Below, piece by piece: positions 24,913 to 33,676 of a stretch of 64,000 nucleotides of DNA. A program made the position numbers and the translations under genes. Numbering within the stretch: the first letter of the stretch is position 1; each line of letters starts with the position of its first letter. The notes under the pieces are model-generated. The model ran no database searches, had not been told where the DNA came from, and saw only the letters and a program-made list of their open reading frames with translations. Source of the stretch: an uncultured Clostridia bacterium (GTDB taxonomy: Bacteria; Bacillota; Clostridia; Christensenellales; Aristaeellaceae); assembly GCA_934630705.1 (NCBI GenBank), contig CAKTWP010000001.1, positions 248,001 through 312,000 of the forward strand, read 5' to 3'.

Positions 24913-26174
24913 AGGAGAAAACGCAGGTCTTTCTGCTCAAGGCCCTGGCCGCGCTGGGCTTGACACTGGGGCTGGGGCCCGCGGCGCTGTTGCTGGGCCG
25001 GTTCTTTCTGCCGGGCGAGGCGGCAAAATGGTATGTGTTGTGGCTGCTCCCCTTTGTGTGGGGCGTGGGCAGCTATGCATGCTCCGGCCGGATGCGGATG
25101 ATCGTCGATTTGCTGGGATTGATTCCGCTGGGCGCGCTGGGGGCGCTCTGGCTCTGGCCCCATGGCTTCCCGGCCCTGACAGTGCTGATTCCCGGCGCGA
25201 TCCTGCTGGTGCTGCTGCCTCCCGCCTATCCCCGGATGACATGGGAGGAATGGCCCACCGTTTTATGGCTGGCCGGTTTTGGGGTGCAATTGGCCGGGCA
25301 GGCGCTGGCGGGAAAAGCGGAGCTGAGTGGGCTGGAAACGCCGCTGGCCATTTGTTTTGGGCTGTATGCGTTCCTCTTTTTGCTCACCCATAACCGCCAG
25401 AGCCTGCGGCTGGGTATGCACGGCGGCCAGAAGGCGCCCCCCGCCATGGCCCGGCGAAACCGGCTGCTGATCAGCGGCATGTTTCTGATAGCGCTGCTGA
25501 TCAGCTGCTGGGGCCCGGTGGGCACGGCACTAAACGCCGCCTGGACCTGGATCAAGCATGCTCTTGGCGCGGCGATCATGTGGTTCATGAATCTGTTTGC
25601 CCAGGATTCCGGCGGCGCTTCCTCCGGCAGCGCAGGCGGCGATGCGTCGGATATGCTTGCGGGCCTTGGCACGGCCGAAGCCAGCCCCTTTGCCAAATTG
25701 ATGGAAAAGGTGTTTCTGGTGGCGGCGTACGTGCTGCTGGCTGCAGCGGCGGTGTTTGCATGCTGGTTCCTGTTCAAGAAGCTGCGGCAGCTGATCCGTT
25801 TTCTGGCCGGAAAGCTCCAGCAGTATGCGGATGCGGCGGCGGTGGATTATGTGGATGAGCAGGAGAGCACCCTGAATCTGGATGAAAAGACCAAAGCGCT
25901 GCGAGACAGGCTGCAAAAGGCCTTTGCTCGTTCGCCCCGAAAACAGCCCTGGAGCGCGCTGGATGGCCGGGCACGGGTGCGGCGGCTCTATCAGGAGTTT
26001 GCAAAGAAGCGCAGGCTCAGCCCGGCCCTTACCGCCCGGGAAGCCCTTACCCAGGACCCGGTTCTCCCCCACACGGCGGCCGCCGCCTTTGCGGATCTGT
26101 ATGACCAGGCCCGCTATAGCGAGCATCCCGTCACAGCGGCGCAGGCCGACGCGCTGCGGGACAACCTGTCATAA
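24909..26174 (+). CDS. DUF4129-like polytopic membrane protein
   Basis: A 421-residue protein starting at GTG 24909, chosen because of the GTGA overlap and AGGAGGGG nine bases before. About five N-terminal hydrophobic segments are followed by another near residues 274-293 (VAAYVLLAAAAVFACWFLF) and a basic cytoplasmic C-terminus. ARVRRLYQEFAKKRR and YDQARYSEHPVT match the DUF4129-type ending found on transglutaminase-like proteins in MoxR-DUF58 operons. The transglutaminase domain itself is missing here: no Cys-His-Asp core is visible. Function unknown. Confidence 0.82.
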   Translation: MKEKTQVFLLKALAALGLTLGLGPAALLLGRFFLPGEAAKWYVLWLLPFVWGVGSYACSGRMRMIVDLLGLIPLGALGALWLWPHGFPALTVLIPGAILLVLLPPAYPRMTWEEWPTVLWLAGFGVQLAGQALAGKAELSGLETPLAICFGLYAFLFLLTHNRQSLRLGMHGGQKAPPAMARRNRLLISGMFLIALLISCWGPVGTALNAAWTWIKHALGAAIMWFMNLFAQDSGGASSGSAGGDASDMLAGLGTAEASPFAKLMEKVFLVAAYVLLAAAAVFACWFLFKKLRQLIRFLAGKLQQYADAAAVDYVDEQESTLNLDEKTKALRDRLQKAFARSPRKQPWSALDGRARVRRLYQEFAKKRRLSPALTAREALTQDPVLPHTAAAAFADLYDQARYSEHPVTAAQADALRDNLS

Positions 26175-26190
26175 ATATACGCTGCATTTT

Positions 26191-26270
26191 GTAAATCAGC
26201 AATGCTCCCCAGAATCAGGAAGGGGACGATTTTTCGTTCCTTTTCCATTCTGGGGAGCATTGTTGATTGC
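26191..26270 (+). repeat. Dispersed hairpin repeat, copy 2
   Basis: AATCAGCAATGCTCCCCAGAAT (written here as two arms: 26194-26203 and 26204-26215) pairs with 26247-26268. The stem has 22 pairs with a single G-U. The inner GGGACGA/TCGTTCC is conserved with the other copies. It lies between the convergent DUF4129-like and galT genes. Confidence 0.85.
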
Positions 26271-26357
26271 ATGATAATCTTCTCTTATCGAAGCGATACT
26301 ATTTCCTCTCGCCTATCACTTTCCCGGAAGGACGCGATGCAGCCCTCCGTGCGCAAA

Positions 26358-27818
26358 TCAGAACACCGTTTTGAGAAACTTGCGCAGCCCGGCCTGGCCG
26401 TGATCATCCAGCTTGTATACCCCCGCGTCGCACAGCACCTGATAGCACACCGCGGCCACTTCGTCCCGCAGAACCTGATCTGCCGCATCGGCGGAAAGGC
26501 TGGTGCCCGTCCGGGCGGCAATCTCCCGAATCCAGGGCTCATGCGCCGATCCCGCCGGGATTTCGCCCTTGCCCTGCAGATACAGCGACAGCTCCGCCAG
26601 CTCCTTCTTCAGCCGTCCCGGCAGGATAAACAGGCCCATCACCTCGATCAGGCCGATATTCTCTTTTTTGATGTGATGCAGCGGCGCGTGGGGATGGAAG
26701 ATGCCCAGGGGATGCTCCGGGCTGGTGCGATTGTTCCGCAGCACCAGATGAAGGGTGTAGGTCTGATCCCCATTTCTGCGCACCACAGGGGTGACGGTGT
26801 TATGGGGCGCATCCGTGTGCGCCAGAATATCGCAGTCCGGATCGGAATACCCGCGCCATGCCTCCAGCACCCGCATGCCGATGTCCGTCAGTTCTTCCCG
26901 GCTGGCGGAGGTGAAGCGCAGGCAGGTCATGGGCCAGTTCACGATGGCGCCGTTTTCCGTGCCTTCAATGGGCGCCAGCACCCGGGCTTTATCCATGGGG
27001 AACACATAGCCGCCGCCCTGATAATGATCGTGGCTCAGGATGGAGCCGCCCACAATGGGCAGATCCGCATTGGCTCCCAGGAAATAGTGCGGGAACTGAT
27101 CCACAAAATCAAACAGCCGCAGGAAGCTCTGGCGGGTGAGATGCATGGGCTCATGCTTGCCCGAGAGCACGATGCAGTGCTCATCATAATACAGATAGGG
27201 CGAATACTGCAGATACCATTCCTCGCCTGCCAGCGTCAGGGGCAGAATGCGGTGATTCTGCCGGGCCGGAAAGCCCGCTCGTCCCGCGTAGCCGGGGTTT
27301 TCCTTGCACAGCATGCACTTGGGGTATCCCGCCTGGGGCGCGTTCTTGGCGGCGGCAATATCCCGGGGATCTTTTTCGGGCTTGGAGAGATTGATGGTGA
27401 TTTCCAGCTCGCCGCAGGGGGCCGGCGCGGCATACCTGATGTTCTGCGCAATACGGTTCACCCGGATATAATCAATATCCCGGCACAGCTGATAAAACCA
27501 GCCTGTGGCCGCCTGCGGACTGACCGCCAGACGGCGGGCGAACTCCTGCCGGATCACAGCGGGATGGGGCGTGAAGGCGCCGGCCAGCCGGGCCGCCAGC
27601 CGATCCTTTTCATCATTGGTATCGGCAATCACGCCCTGCAGGGCCGCCCAATCCGCCAGCTGAGAAAGGCAGGCGGCCACATCCGCGCCGTCCAGCTCCC
27701 CGGCCATGGGCGCGTCCTGATGCAGCGCGTCCAGCAGCAGATTCTGGGTGTACGCCCGATCCTCATGCTCCATCAGATGCTTTTCTTCCAATAAATCCAA
27801 TAACCGATCCAGCAGCAT
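26358..27818 (-). CDS. galT: UDP-glucose-hexose-1-phosphate uridylyltransferase, class II
   Basis: Transfers UMP between UDP-glucose and galactose-1-phosphate in the Leloir pathway. The 486-residue length fits the Firmicutes-type class II GalT (about 490), not the shorter class I enzyme. GGSILSHDHYQGG contains the active-site His-x-His region. The start at 27818 (MLLDRLLDLLEE) follows GAAGGAAG. No galK, galE or galM lies nearby, so its sugar kinase partner must be elsewhere or the enzyme serves another hexose-1-phosphate. Confidence 0.94.
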   Translation of the reverse strand: MLLDRLLDLLEEKHLMEHEDRAYTQNLLLDALHQDAPMAGELDGADVAACLSQLADWAALQGVIADTNDEKDRLAARLAGAFTPHPAVIRQEFARRLAVSPQAATGWFYQLCRDIDYIRVNRIAQNIRYAAPAPCGELEITINLSKPEKDPRDIAAAKNAPQAGYPKCMLCKENPGYAGRAGFPARQNHRILPLTLAGEEWYLQYSPYLYYDEHCIVLSGKHEPMHLTRQSFLRLFDFVDQFPHYFLGANADLPIVGGSILSHDHYQGGGYVFPMDKARVLAPIEGTENGAIVNWPMTCLRFTSASREELTDIGMRVLEAWRGYSDPDCDILAHTDAPHNTVTPVVRRNGDQTYTLHLVLRNNRTSPEHPLGIFHPHAPLHHIKKENIGLIEVMGLFILPGRLKKELAELSLYLQGKGEIPAGSAHEPWIREIAARTGTSLSADAADQVLRDEVAAVCYQVLCDAGVYKLDDHGQAGLRKFLKTVF

Positions 27819-27853
27819 CGTCCCATAACTTCCTTCCGCATAAATATGTTTGT

Positions 27854-28753
27854 TTATGGATTGATTCGTTCGGCCTGGCACCCTGCGTTTTCCAGCAGCC
27901 GCACCACGCCTTCCTCCCCCGGCAGATGGGCCGCGCCAACGGCCATGAGCACACATTCGCCGACAGACAGATAATCCAGTGCCGCCTGCGCAAACGCCTG
28001 GTTTCGCTCGTCATACAGCCGACGAGCGTAGGCCTCGTAATCCGCCTGCGCATCCGCAGGGATCCGCTCCGCTTCCGCCTGGGAAAGGGCCGCGATGGTT
28101 TCCGCATCCCCCGTTTCCCAGGCCGCGTACAGCGCCAGCAGCTCCGCCCGGGACGCATCCTTTTCCGCCAGCAGCGCATGCAGCTGCGCCTCCGCAGCGG
28201 CGTCCGGCATGGTCTGCATCAGCGCCGTCTGGGCTTCCACCGTTTCCAGCTCATAAACGGGCCTGCCCTCCTGATGCGCCCGGTTCAGGAGCACCGCGTC
28301 CATCCCCCACTGGCTTTCCAGCCCCAGCGCCTCATAGGCCAGGCTTTGCGCCTGAGACAGCCAGGCCGCCGGACGCATGCGCCGCAGCGTGGCCTCCGGC
28401 AGACCCAGCTGCGCCACGCCCAGCGCATAGGTTTCCGGGGACAGATGATGATCCGCCGTATCGCCGTCTGCATAAAGCAGCGCCCGGGAATAGGAAACCG
28501 CCCGAGCACGATCCTGAGAAAAGGCCGCCAGATCCACCTCTGCCGCCAGCGCGGAGGTGGATTGCCAGGCGGCTTCCACCGCCTCATTCAGCGCCGCATC
28601 CCCCTCTGCGCCCACATGCATGGTGCCCAGCATGTAAAGCGTATGCCCCGCCGCATTCCGCACCCGGTACAGGGGCGGATCGGCCGCCCCGGCAGCGGCA
28701 GGCAGACTGAGCGCCAATGCCAGCGCCAGAGCGGCCACGTTTTCCTTTCGCAT
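27854..28753 (-). CDS. TraB/GumN family exported protein
   Basis: A 299-residue protein with a signal peptide (MRKENVAALALALALSLPAA, then AGAADP). It has the TraB/GumN (Tiki-like) features LGTMHVG near the N-terminus and VGAAHLPGEEGVVRLLENAG at the C-terminus. The paired GxxH motifs suggest a metal-dependent hydrolase outside the membrane. ATG 28753 with AGGTGA six bases before is preferred; an upstream GTG would overlap the permease stop (GTGA). It ends the nucleoside transporter operon, which is odd for this family; the link to uptake is unexplained. Confidence 0.87.
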   Translation of the reverse strand: MRKENVAALALALALSLPAAAGAADPPLYRVRNAAGHTLYMLGTMHVGAEGDAALNEAVEAAWQSTSALAAEVDLAAFSQDRARAVSYSRALLYADGDTADHHLSPETYALGVAQLGLPEATLRRMRPAAWLSQAQSLAYEALGLESQWGMDAVLLNRAHQEGRPVYELETVEAQTALMQTMPDAAAEAQLHALLAEKDASRAELLALYAAWETGDAETIAALSQAEAERIPADAQADYEAYARRLYDERNQAFAQAALDYLSVGECVLMAVGAAHLPGEEGVVRLLENAGCQAERINP

Positions 28754-28758
28754 GGCCG

Positions 28759-29790
28759 TCACCTGGCGCCCTTATCGTAGGGAATGCCCTCGGCCTTGGG
28801 CGCACGGGAGGACTTGGACGTGAACGCCAGCACGATCAGGGTGATCAGATAGGGCAGCAGACGATAGAAATTGGAATTGATGTTCAGTTCCTTGAGCAGA
28901 TACCGGCCATCGCCGTTAATATCCAGGCTGGCATAGGACGCGGCCACGCACTTGAACAGCCCGAACAGCATGGCTGCTCCGGCGATGTTCAGGGGCTTCC
29001 AGTTGCCAAAGATCATCACGGCCAGCGCCAGAAAGCCAAACCCGGCCACATCGCCGTTAGAGGTGCAGTTGGCGGTGGTCATGGCGTACACAAAGCCGCC
29101 CAGCCCCGCCAGCGCGCCGGAGATGGTCACGCCCGCATACCGCATTTTCACCACGCTGATGCCCAGCGAATCCGCCGCCTGGGGGTTTTCACCGCAGGAA
29201 CGCAGCCGCAGGCCGAACCGGGTTTTATACAGGATCACCGACAGGATGATGTAAATGATGATGCACACGTAAGTAACCAGATACACCTTGTTCAGAAACG
29301 TTTCGGCAAAGAAGCCCAGCTTGGCCGTTTTGGAATAGCCCAGCATGGTTTTCTTGAGCATGAACCAGCTGGCCGAATCGCCGCTGAACATCTGCAGGGT
29401 ATTCTGATTGGCCAGAATGCGGATGAAAAACAGCACCAGCGCCGGCGCCAGCAGGTTCAGGGCCGTGCCGCCGATGGTCTGATCCGCCTTGAGGTTAATG
29501 GCGGCGAAAGCCAGCAGCAGGGAAAACAGCGCGCCCATGATCGCCGCCACGGCCATGGCAAGCAGCGCAAACCCCTGCAGGGCCATCCAGTTGCCGGCTG
29601 CCTTGGCCGCATCGAATATCTGGGCCTGCTGCATCATGCGCACGAACAGCACGCCCACAAACGCGCCGAAAATCATGATGCCCTCCAGCGCCAGATTGAT
29701 GATGCCGCTGCGCTCGGCAAACACGCCGGCCAGCGCCACGATCATCAGGGGAACCGCGTAAATCAGGGTCTGTCGAATCAGAAAGCTCAT
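28759..29790 (-). CDS. Nucleoside-type ABC transporter permease (YufQ/NupQ-like)
   Basis: A 343-residue permease of the branched-chain/ribose superfamily (BPD_transp_2). The opening IYAVPLMIVALAGVFAERSG and NLALEGIMIFGAFVGVL are signatures of the second permease in BmpA-type guanosine/nucleoside systems. About eight to ten hydrophobic segments. The start overlaps the stop of the first permease by ATGA. Confidence 0.93.
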   Translation of the reverse strand: MSFLIRQTLIYAVPLMIVALAGVFAERSGIINLALEGIMIFGAFVGVLFVRMMQQAQIFDAAKAAGNWMALQGFALLAMAVAAIMGALFSLLLAFAAINLKADQTIGGTALNLLAPALVLFFIRILANQNTLQMFSGDSASWFMLKKTMLGYSKTAKLGFFAETFLNKVYLVTYVCIIIYIILSVILYKTRFGLRLRSCGENPQAADSLGISVVKMRYAGVTISGALAGLGGFVYAMTTANCTSNGDVAGFGFLALAVMIFGNWKPLNIAGAAMLFGLFKCVAASYASLDINGDGRYLLKELNINSNFYRLLPYLITLIVLAFTSKSSRAPKAEGIPYDKGAR

Positions 29791-31007
29791 GCGCCTTTGG
29801 CCTCCTTCCCGGTTTCCGTCTTGTCCGGCTCCGCGGCCGGCTGCTTGCGGCGCTTGCCGCCCAGCCACATTCTGATCACCAGCGAGAACGCCGACAGATA
29901 CACGATCACGGCGATGATCACGTCGGTGATATATTCGTTATAGGCCGTCAGATTGGTCAGCTGCAGGCCCGCCAGATCCAGCGCGGACATGAACAGCCCC
30001 GTGAAAATCACGCCGATGGGATGATTGGCCGCCAGCAGCGCCACCGGGATGCCGTTGAACCCAACCCCAGGCAGGGACTGATAGGTGGACCAGAAAAATT
30101 CCGTGTTGCCCGACAGATAATACAGCGCCGCGCCCGCCCCGGCCAGCGCCCCGGCAATGGCCATGGAAAGCACGATATTCCGCTTGTCCTTGATGCCCGC
30201 ATACCGGGCGGCGAACCGATTGGCTCCGCAGGCCTTAAGCTCATAGCCGAAGGTGGTGCGGGAAAGAATCACATACACGATCACCGCCAGCGCAATGGCC
30301 ACCAGAATGCCGCCGTTGACCTGGGAACCGGGGAACAGCTGATCCAGCCCCATTTTCGCCGTAGCCACGCCGTTGAAGGTGGTCTTGTAAATATAGCCGG
30401 ATTTGGTGTTCTCCGTCACATTTTTCAGATTGCTGATGTCAAACAGCCAGGTGACCAGATTGGCGGCGATCCAGTTGGTCATGATGCTGGCGATTACCTC
30501 ATTGATGTTCAGCAGCGCCTTGAGCAGCCCGGGAATCGCGCCCCAGATCGCCCCGGCCAGCATGCCGCCAAAGAAGGCCAGAATCCAGATCAGCCAGGCC
30601 GGCACCGCAGAGGAGGGAATGCTCAGGGCAATAAACAGGCTGGCCGCCGTGCCCGCCAGATACTGGCCCGGCGCGCCGATGTTAAACAGCCCCGTCTTAA
30701 ACGCCACGGCCACAGACAGGCCGGTCATAATCACCGGCGTGGCCCGGAAGAGCATGTTGCCGATGGTGGTGGGGTTGAAGCCGAAGGTCAGCGCGCCGGT
30801 GGCGTTCCGGCCCGTGCTGAACAGGCCCAGCACCGCCAGACGGATGCCATCCCAGGCGCTGGCCAGCCCCAGGTCGGGATTGGCCAGCCCTACCACCAGA
30901 ATCACCGCCGCCCCGGCCAGCAGACCGATAGCGATGGAAATCAGCGAGGACAGCACCGATCGGGTGCCCGCCCTGCGCAGGAAGGATTCCTTGCCCTTTG
31001 CGTTCAT
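29787..31007 (-). CDS. Nucleoside-type ABC transporter permease (YufP/NupP-like)
   Basis: A 406-residue permease, the larger partner in BmpA-type nucleoside systems. It has a basic N-terminus (MNAKGKESFLRRAGTRS), and FNIGAPGQYLAGTAASLFIA and LLNINEVIASIMTNWIA typical of the family, followed by PGVGFNGIPVALLAANHPIG. Start and stop both overlap neighbours by ATGA, so it is translationally coupled to ATPase and second permease. Confidence 0.93.
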   Translation of the reverse strand: MNAKGKESFLRRAGTRSVLSSLISIAIGLLAGAAVILVVGLANPDLGLASAWDGIRLAVLGLFSTGRNATGALTFGFNPTTIGNMLFRATPVIMTGLSVAVAFKTGLFNIGAPGQYLAGTAASLFIALSIPSSAVPAWLIWILAFFGGMLAGAIWGAIPGLLKALLNINEVIASIMTNWIAANLVTWLFDISNLKNVTENTKSGYIYKTTFNGVATAKMGLDQLFPGSQVNGGILVAIALAVIVYVILSRTTFGYELKACGANRFAARYAGIKDKRNIVLSMAIAGALAGAGAALYYLSGNTEFFWSTYQSLPGVGFNGIPVALLAANHPIGVIFTGLFMSALDLAGLQLTNLTAYNEYITDVIIAVIVYLSAFSLVIRMWLGGKRRKQPAAEPDKTETGKEAKGA

Positions 31008-32551
31008 GCGCGCGCCTCCTTCTGCTGGCGCTTCGCGCCGGCCATGTAAAGCCCCAGTTCTTCCACCGAAACCTGCTTGGGATCAAATTCGCCAACGATC
31101 CGCCCTTCATACATCACCAGGATCCGATCGGACAGGTTCATCACCTCGTCCAGCTCCAGCGATACCAGCAGCACCGCCTTGTCCGCATCCCGCTGGGCCA
31201 CCAGCTGGCTGTGAATATACTCAATCGCGCCCACGTCCAACCCCCGGGTGGGCTGCACGGCCACCACCAGCGGCAGATTCCGATCCAGCTCCCGGGCCAC
31301 AATGGCCTTTTGCTGATTGCCGCCGGACATGCTCCGAACCATCGTGGCCGCCCCCTGGCCGGAGCGCACATCGTATTGAGCGATCAGCTGATCGGCATAC
31401 TGCCGCACCTGATCAAAGCGGATGAAGCCGTGGTTTTGGAACCGGGGCTCCTGATACCGCTGAAGCACCATATTCTGCTCCAACGTGTAATCCAGAATCA
31501 GGCCGTGCTTGTGCCGATCCTCGGGAATATGGCTCATTCCCGCCTGGCTGCGGCCGCGCACGCTGGCATGGGTAATATCCTGACCGCAGAGGGTGATTTT
31601 CCCAGCGGAGGGTTTTTCCAGCCCCGTCAGGGCGTACACCAGCTCGGTCTGGCCGTTGCCATCAATGCCCGCGACGCACACGATTTCGCCCTTGCGCACC
31701 GTGAAGCTCACATCGCTGACCGCATCATGCTTATACAGCCTGGAGGGCACATGCAGATGAGAAACCTCCAGCACCGGCTCAGTGGGATGGGCGGGGCCTT
31801 TCTGCACCACCAGCTGCACCGGCCGGCCCACCATCATCCGGGAAAGCTCCTCCTTGGAGGTATCGGCGGTATTCACGGTGCCAATATACCGGCCCTTGCG
31901 CAGCACCGTCACCCGGTCGGCCACCTCCATAATCTCGTTAAGCTTATGGGAAATAAAGAGAATGGACTTGCCCTCCCGGGCCAGGCCGTGCATGATCTGC
32001 ATCAGCTCCTCGATTTCCTGAGGAGTGAGCACGGCAGTGGGCTCATCAAAAATCAGCACTTCGTTATCCCGATAGAGCATCTTGAGAATTTCCACCCGCT
32101 GCTGCATGCCCACGGTGATATCCTCGATTTTCGCATCCAGATCCACCTTCAGCCCATACCGCTCCGACAGCGCCTGCACCTTTTTCCGTGCCGCCTTCTT
32201 TTCCAGAAAGCCCAGACGGGTGTCCTCTGCGCCCAGAATGATATTGTCCAGCACTGTAAACACATCGATCAGCTTAAAATGCTGATGCACCATGCCGATG
32301 TGCAGGGCGGTGGCGTCGTTGGGATCGTTGATTTTTACTTCCTTGCCGTCTTTTTTGATCACACCCTGCTCGGGTTGATACAGGCCAAAGAGCACGCTCA
32401 TCAGCGTGCTTTTGCCCGCGCCGTTTTCGCCCAGCAGCGCATGGATTTCGCCCTTGCGCAGCTGCAGGGTAATATCGTCGTTTGCCTTGATGCCGGGAAA
32501 CTCCTTGGTGATATGCAGCATTTCAATGACGTACTGGGGATCGTTTGCCAT
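31004..32551 (-). CDS. Nucleoside-type ABC transporter ATP-binding protein (YufO/NupO-like)
   Basis: A 515-residue ATPase with two fused nucleotide-binding domains. The first carries an intact Walker A GENGAGKST (41-49), signature VGMQQRVEILKML and Walker B EVLIFDEPTAVL. The second has the degenerate Walker A GIDGNGQTEL and signature SMSGGNQQKAIVAREL. This asymmetry is usual in the RbsA/MglA/YufO class. The start at 32551 follows AAGGGAG. It powers the two downstream permeases, with the BMP-type protein upstream as receptor. Confidence 0.95.
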   Translation of the reverse strand: MANDPQYVIEMLHITKEFPGIKANDDITLQLRKGEIHALLGENGAGKSTLMSVLFGLYQPEQGVIKKDGKEVKINDPNDATALHIGMVHQHFKLIDVFTVLDNIILGAEDTRLGFLEKKAARKKVQALSERYGLKVDLDAKIEDITVGMQQRVEILKMLYRDNEVLIFDEPTAVLTPQEIEELMQIMHGLAREGKSILFISHKLNEIMEVADRVTVLRKGRYIGTVNTADTSKEELSRMMVGRPVQLVVQKGPAHPTEPVLEVSHLHVPSRLYKHDAVSDVSFTVRKGEIVCVAGIDGNGQTELVYALTGLEKPSAGKITLCGQDITHASVRGRSQAGMSHIPEDRHKHGLILDYTLEQNMVLQRYQEPRFQNHGFIRFDQVRQYADQLIAQYDVRSGQGAATMVRSMSGGNQQKAIVARELDRNLPLVVAVQPTRGLDVGAIEYIHSQLVAQRDADKAVLLVSLELDEVMNLSDRILVMYEGRIVGEFDPKQVSVEELGLYMAGAKRQQKEARA

Positions 32552-32670
32552 GCTTCCGCGCTCCCTTATGCCCCTTAACCGCGCCAAGAGGCTCTATTTA
32601 TATCTGTTTTATTATATCTGTTTTTTCGATGAAATGCAAGAAAACATCCCGATTTTTTCCAGCAGGCGGT

Positions 32671-33564
32671 TCATTTTCTCATGGTTTTGATTTTTTCATT
32701 GATGGCGCGCTGATAAAACCCATCGGGCCGGTTTTTCACCACAAAGCAATGTGGTCCATCCGGGGCCTGTGTGAAATGGTTGCAGCCCGTTTCCGGATCC
32801 ACCGACGCCCTGCCCCGCACGGTATCATACCCTGCCGCAGTTTCATCTCCTGTCAGGGCCAGCAGCGCCAGCATGGGATCCCAGGAGGAGCGGCCGTTGC
32901 CCGAGCCATGATCCCGCAGCGCCTGCGCCAGCGCATCTCCGGGTTCCAGCTTGTTGCCCGTAATCACCGATGCGCCTGCCTCCCAGCCCAGAAACGTGAT
33001 CGGAACCGGGCACAACCGGCACAGCGCCGCCCCGGCCCGGCGAGAGCGTTCATTTCGGGCAAAATTGTTTTCCCGGCCCGGGTTCTCATCCCATTTGCCC
33101 GCCATCACCCAGCATTTCTTCACCTTTTGTCTCACCAGCTCCAGCCCGCCAAGGGGCGACAGGGCGTCCGCCGGGCTCCCCAGCAATCCGGCCAGCACCT
33201 GGGGATAGCCGATCTCGATGATCTCCAGCGGTGTTTCCGCCGCCGCCAGCAGCCGCCGATAGAGCACAATCGCGTCCTCCGCCCGATCGTTATGCCAATC
33301 CGGGGCATACTGGGCCAGATGATGCTGATAAGGGGGCCGCCCGCCAAAATCCGTAGCGGCGCGGTCCAGCCCCAGCGGAATATCCGTCACCCCCTCCAGC
33401 CGCAGAAAGCCCGCCAGAGAAGCCGCCGAATCCGGCATGCAGGCGTTGATCCCAATCCCCCGGATGCGGATTTCTCCCGCCTGATGCGCCCGGGCCAGCA
33501 GCCGCAGGGCCACCGCATCGTCGCAATCCGTCCACCAATCCGTGCCCACCAAAAATTCCCGCAT
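32671..33564 (-). CDS. Nucleoside hydrolase-like protein
   Basis: A 297-residue protein of the inosine/uridine-preferring nucleoside hydrolase fold, which splits nucleosides into base and ribose. The start at 33564 (MREFLVGTDWWTDCDD) follows AAGGAGA. The N-terminal acidic cluster Asp9, Asp13, Asp15, Asp16 replaces the usual DxDPGxDD calcium site, so metal binding or substrate may differ. SSWDPMLALLAL near 230 matches the late active-site aspartate region. It sits between the BMP-type binding protein and the ATPase, so it would act on the imported nucleoside. Confidence 0.85.
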   Translation of the reverse strand: MREFLVGTDWWTDCDDAVALRLLARAHQAGEIRIRGIGINACMPDSAASLAGFLRLEGVTDIPLGLDRAATDFGGRPPYQHHLAQYAPDWHNDRAEDAIVLYRRLLAAAETPLEIIEIGYPQVLAGLLGSPADALSPLGGLELVRQKVKKCWVMAGKWDENPGRENNFARNERSRRAGAALCRLCPVPITFLGWEAGASVITGNKLEPGDALAQALRDHGSGNGRSSWDPMLALLALTGDETAAGYDTVRGRASVDPETGCNHFTQAPDGPHCFVVKNRPDGFYQRAINEKIKTMRK

Positions 33565-33635
33565 GATGTTTCTCCTTGCCGCAGCGGATGCTGCCTGCAT
33601 ATTTTCCGTCCCTGCCGTTTTCCTGCATCAAGAAA

Positions 33636-33661
33636 GCCGCCGCATGTTTCCACGCGGCGGC
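33636..33661 (-). other. Intercistronic stem-loop after the BMP-type gene
   Basis: GCCGCCGC (33636-33643) pairs with GCGGCGGC (33654-33661). On the reverse strand TTTC follows, so it may partly terminate. It lies between the binding protein and the nucleoside hydrolase genes. Confidence 0.65.
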
Positions 33662-33676
33662 CGGATGCAGCTGCAA

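Noticed and set aside
26194..26268. Hairpin repeat copy 2 as an ordinary intrinsic terminator
   Set aside because: The stem is 22 bp and strong but has no T-tract on either strand, and the same sequence recurs at three other loci.
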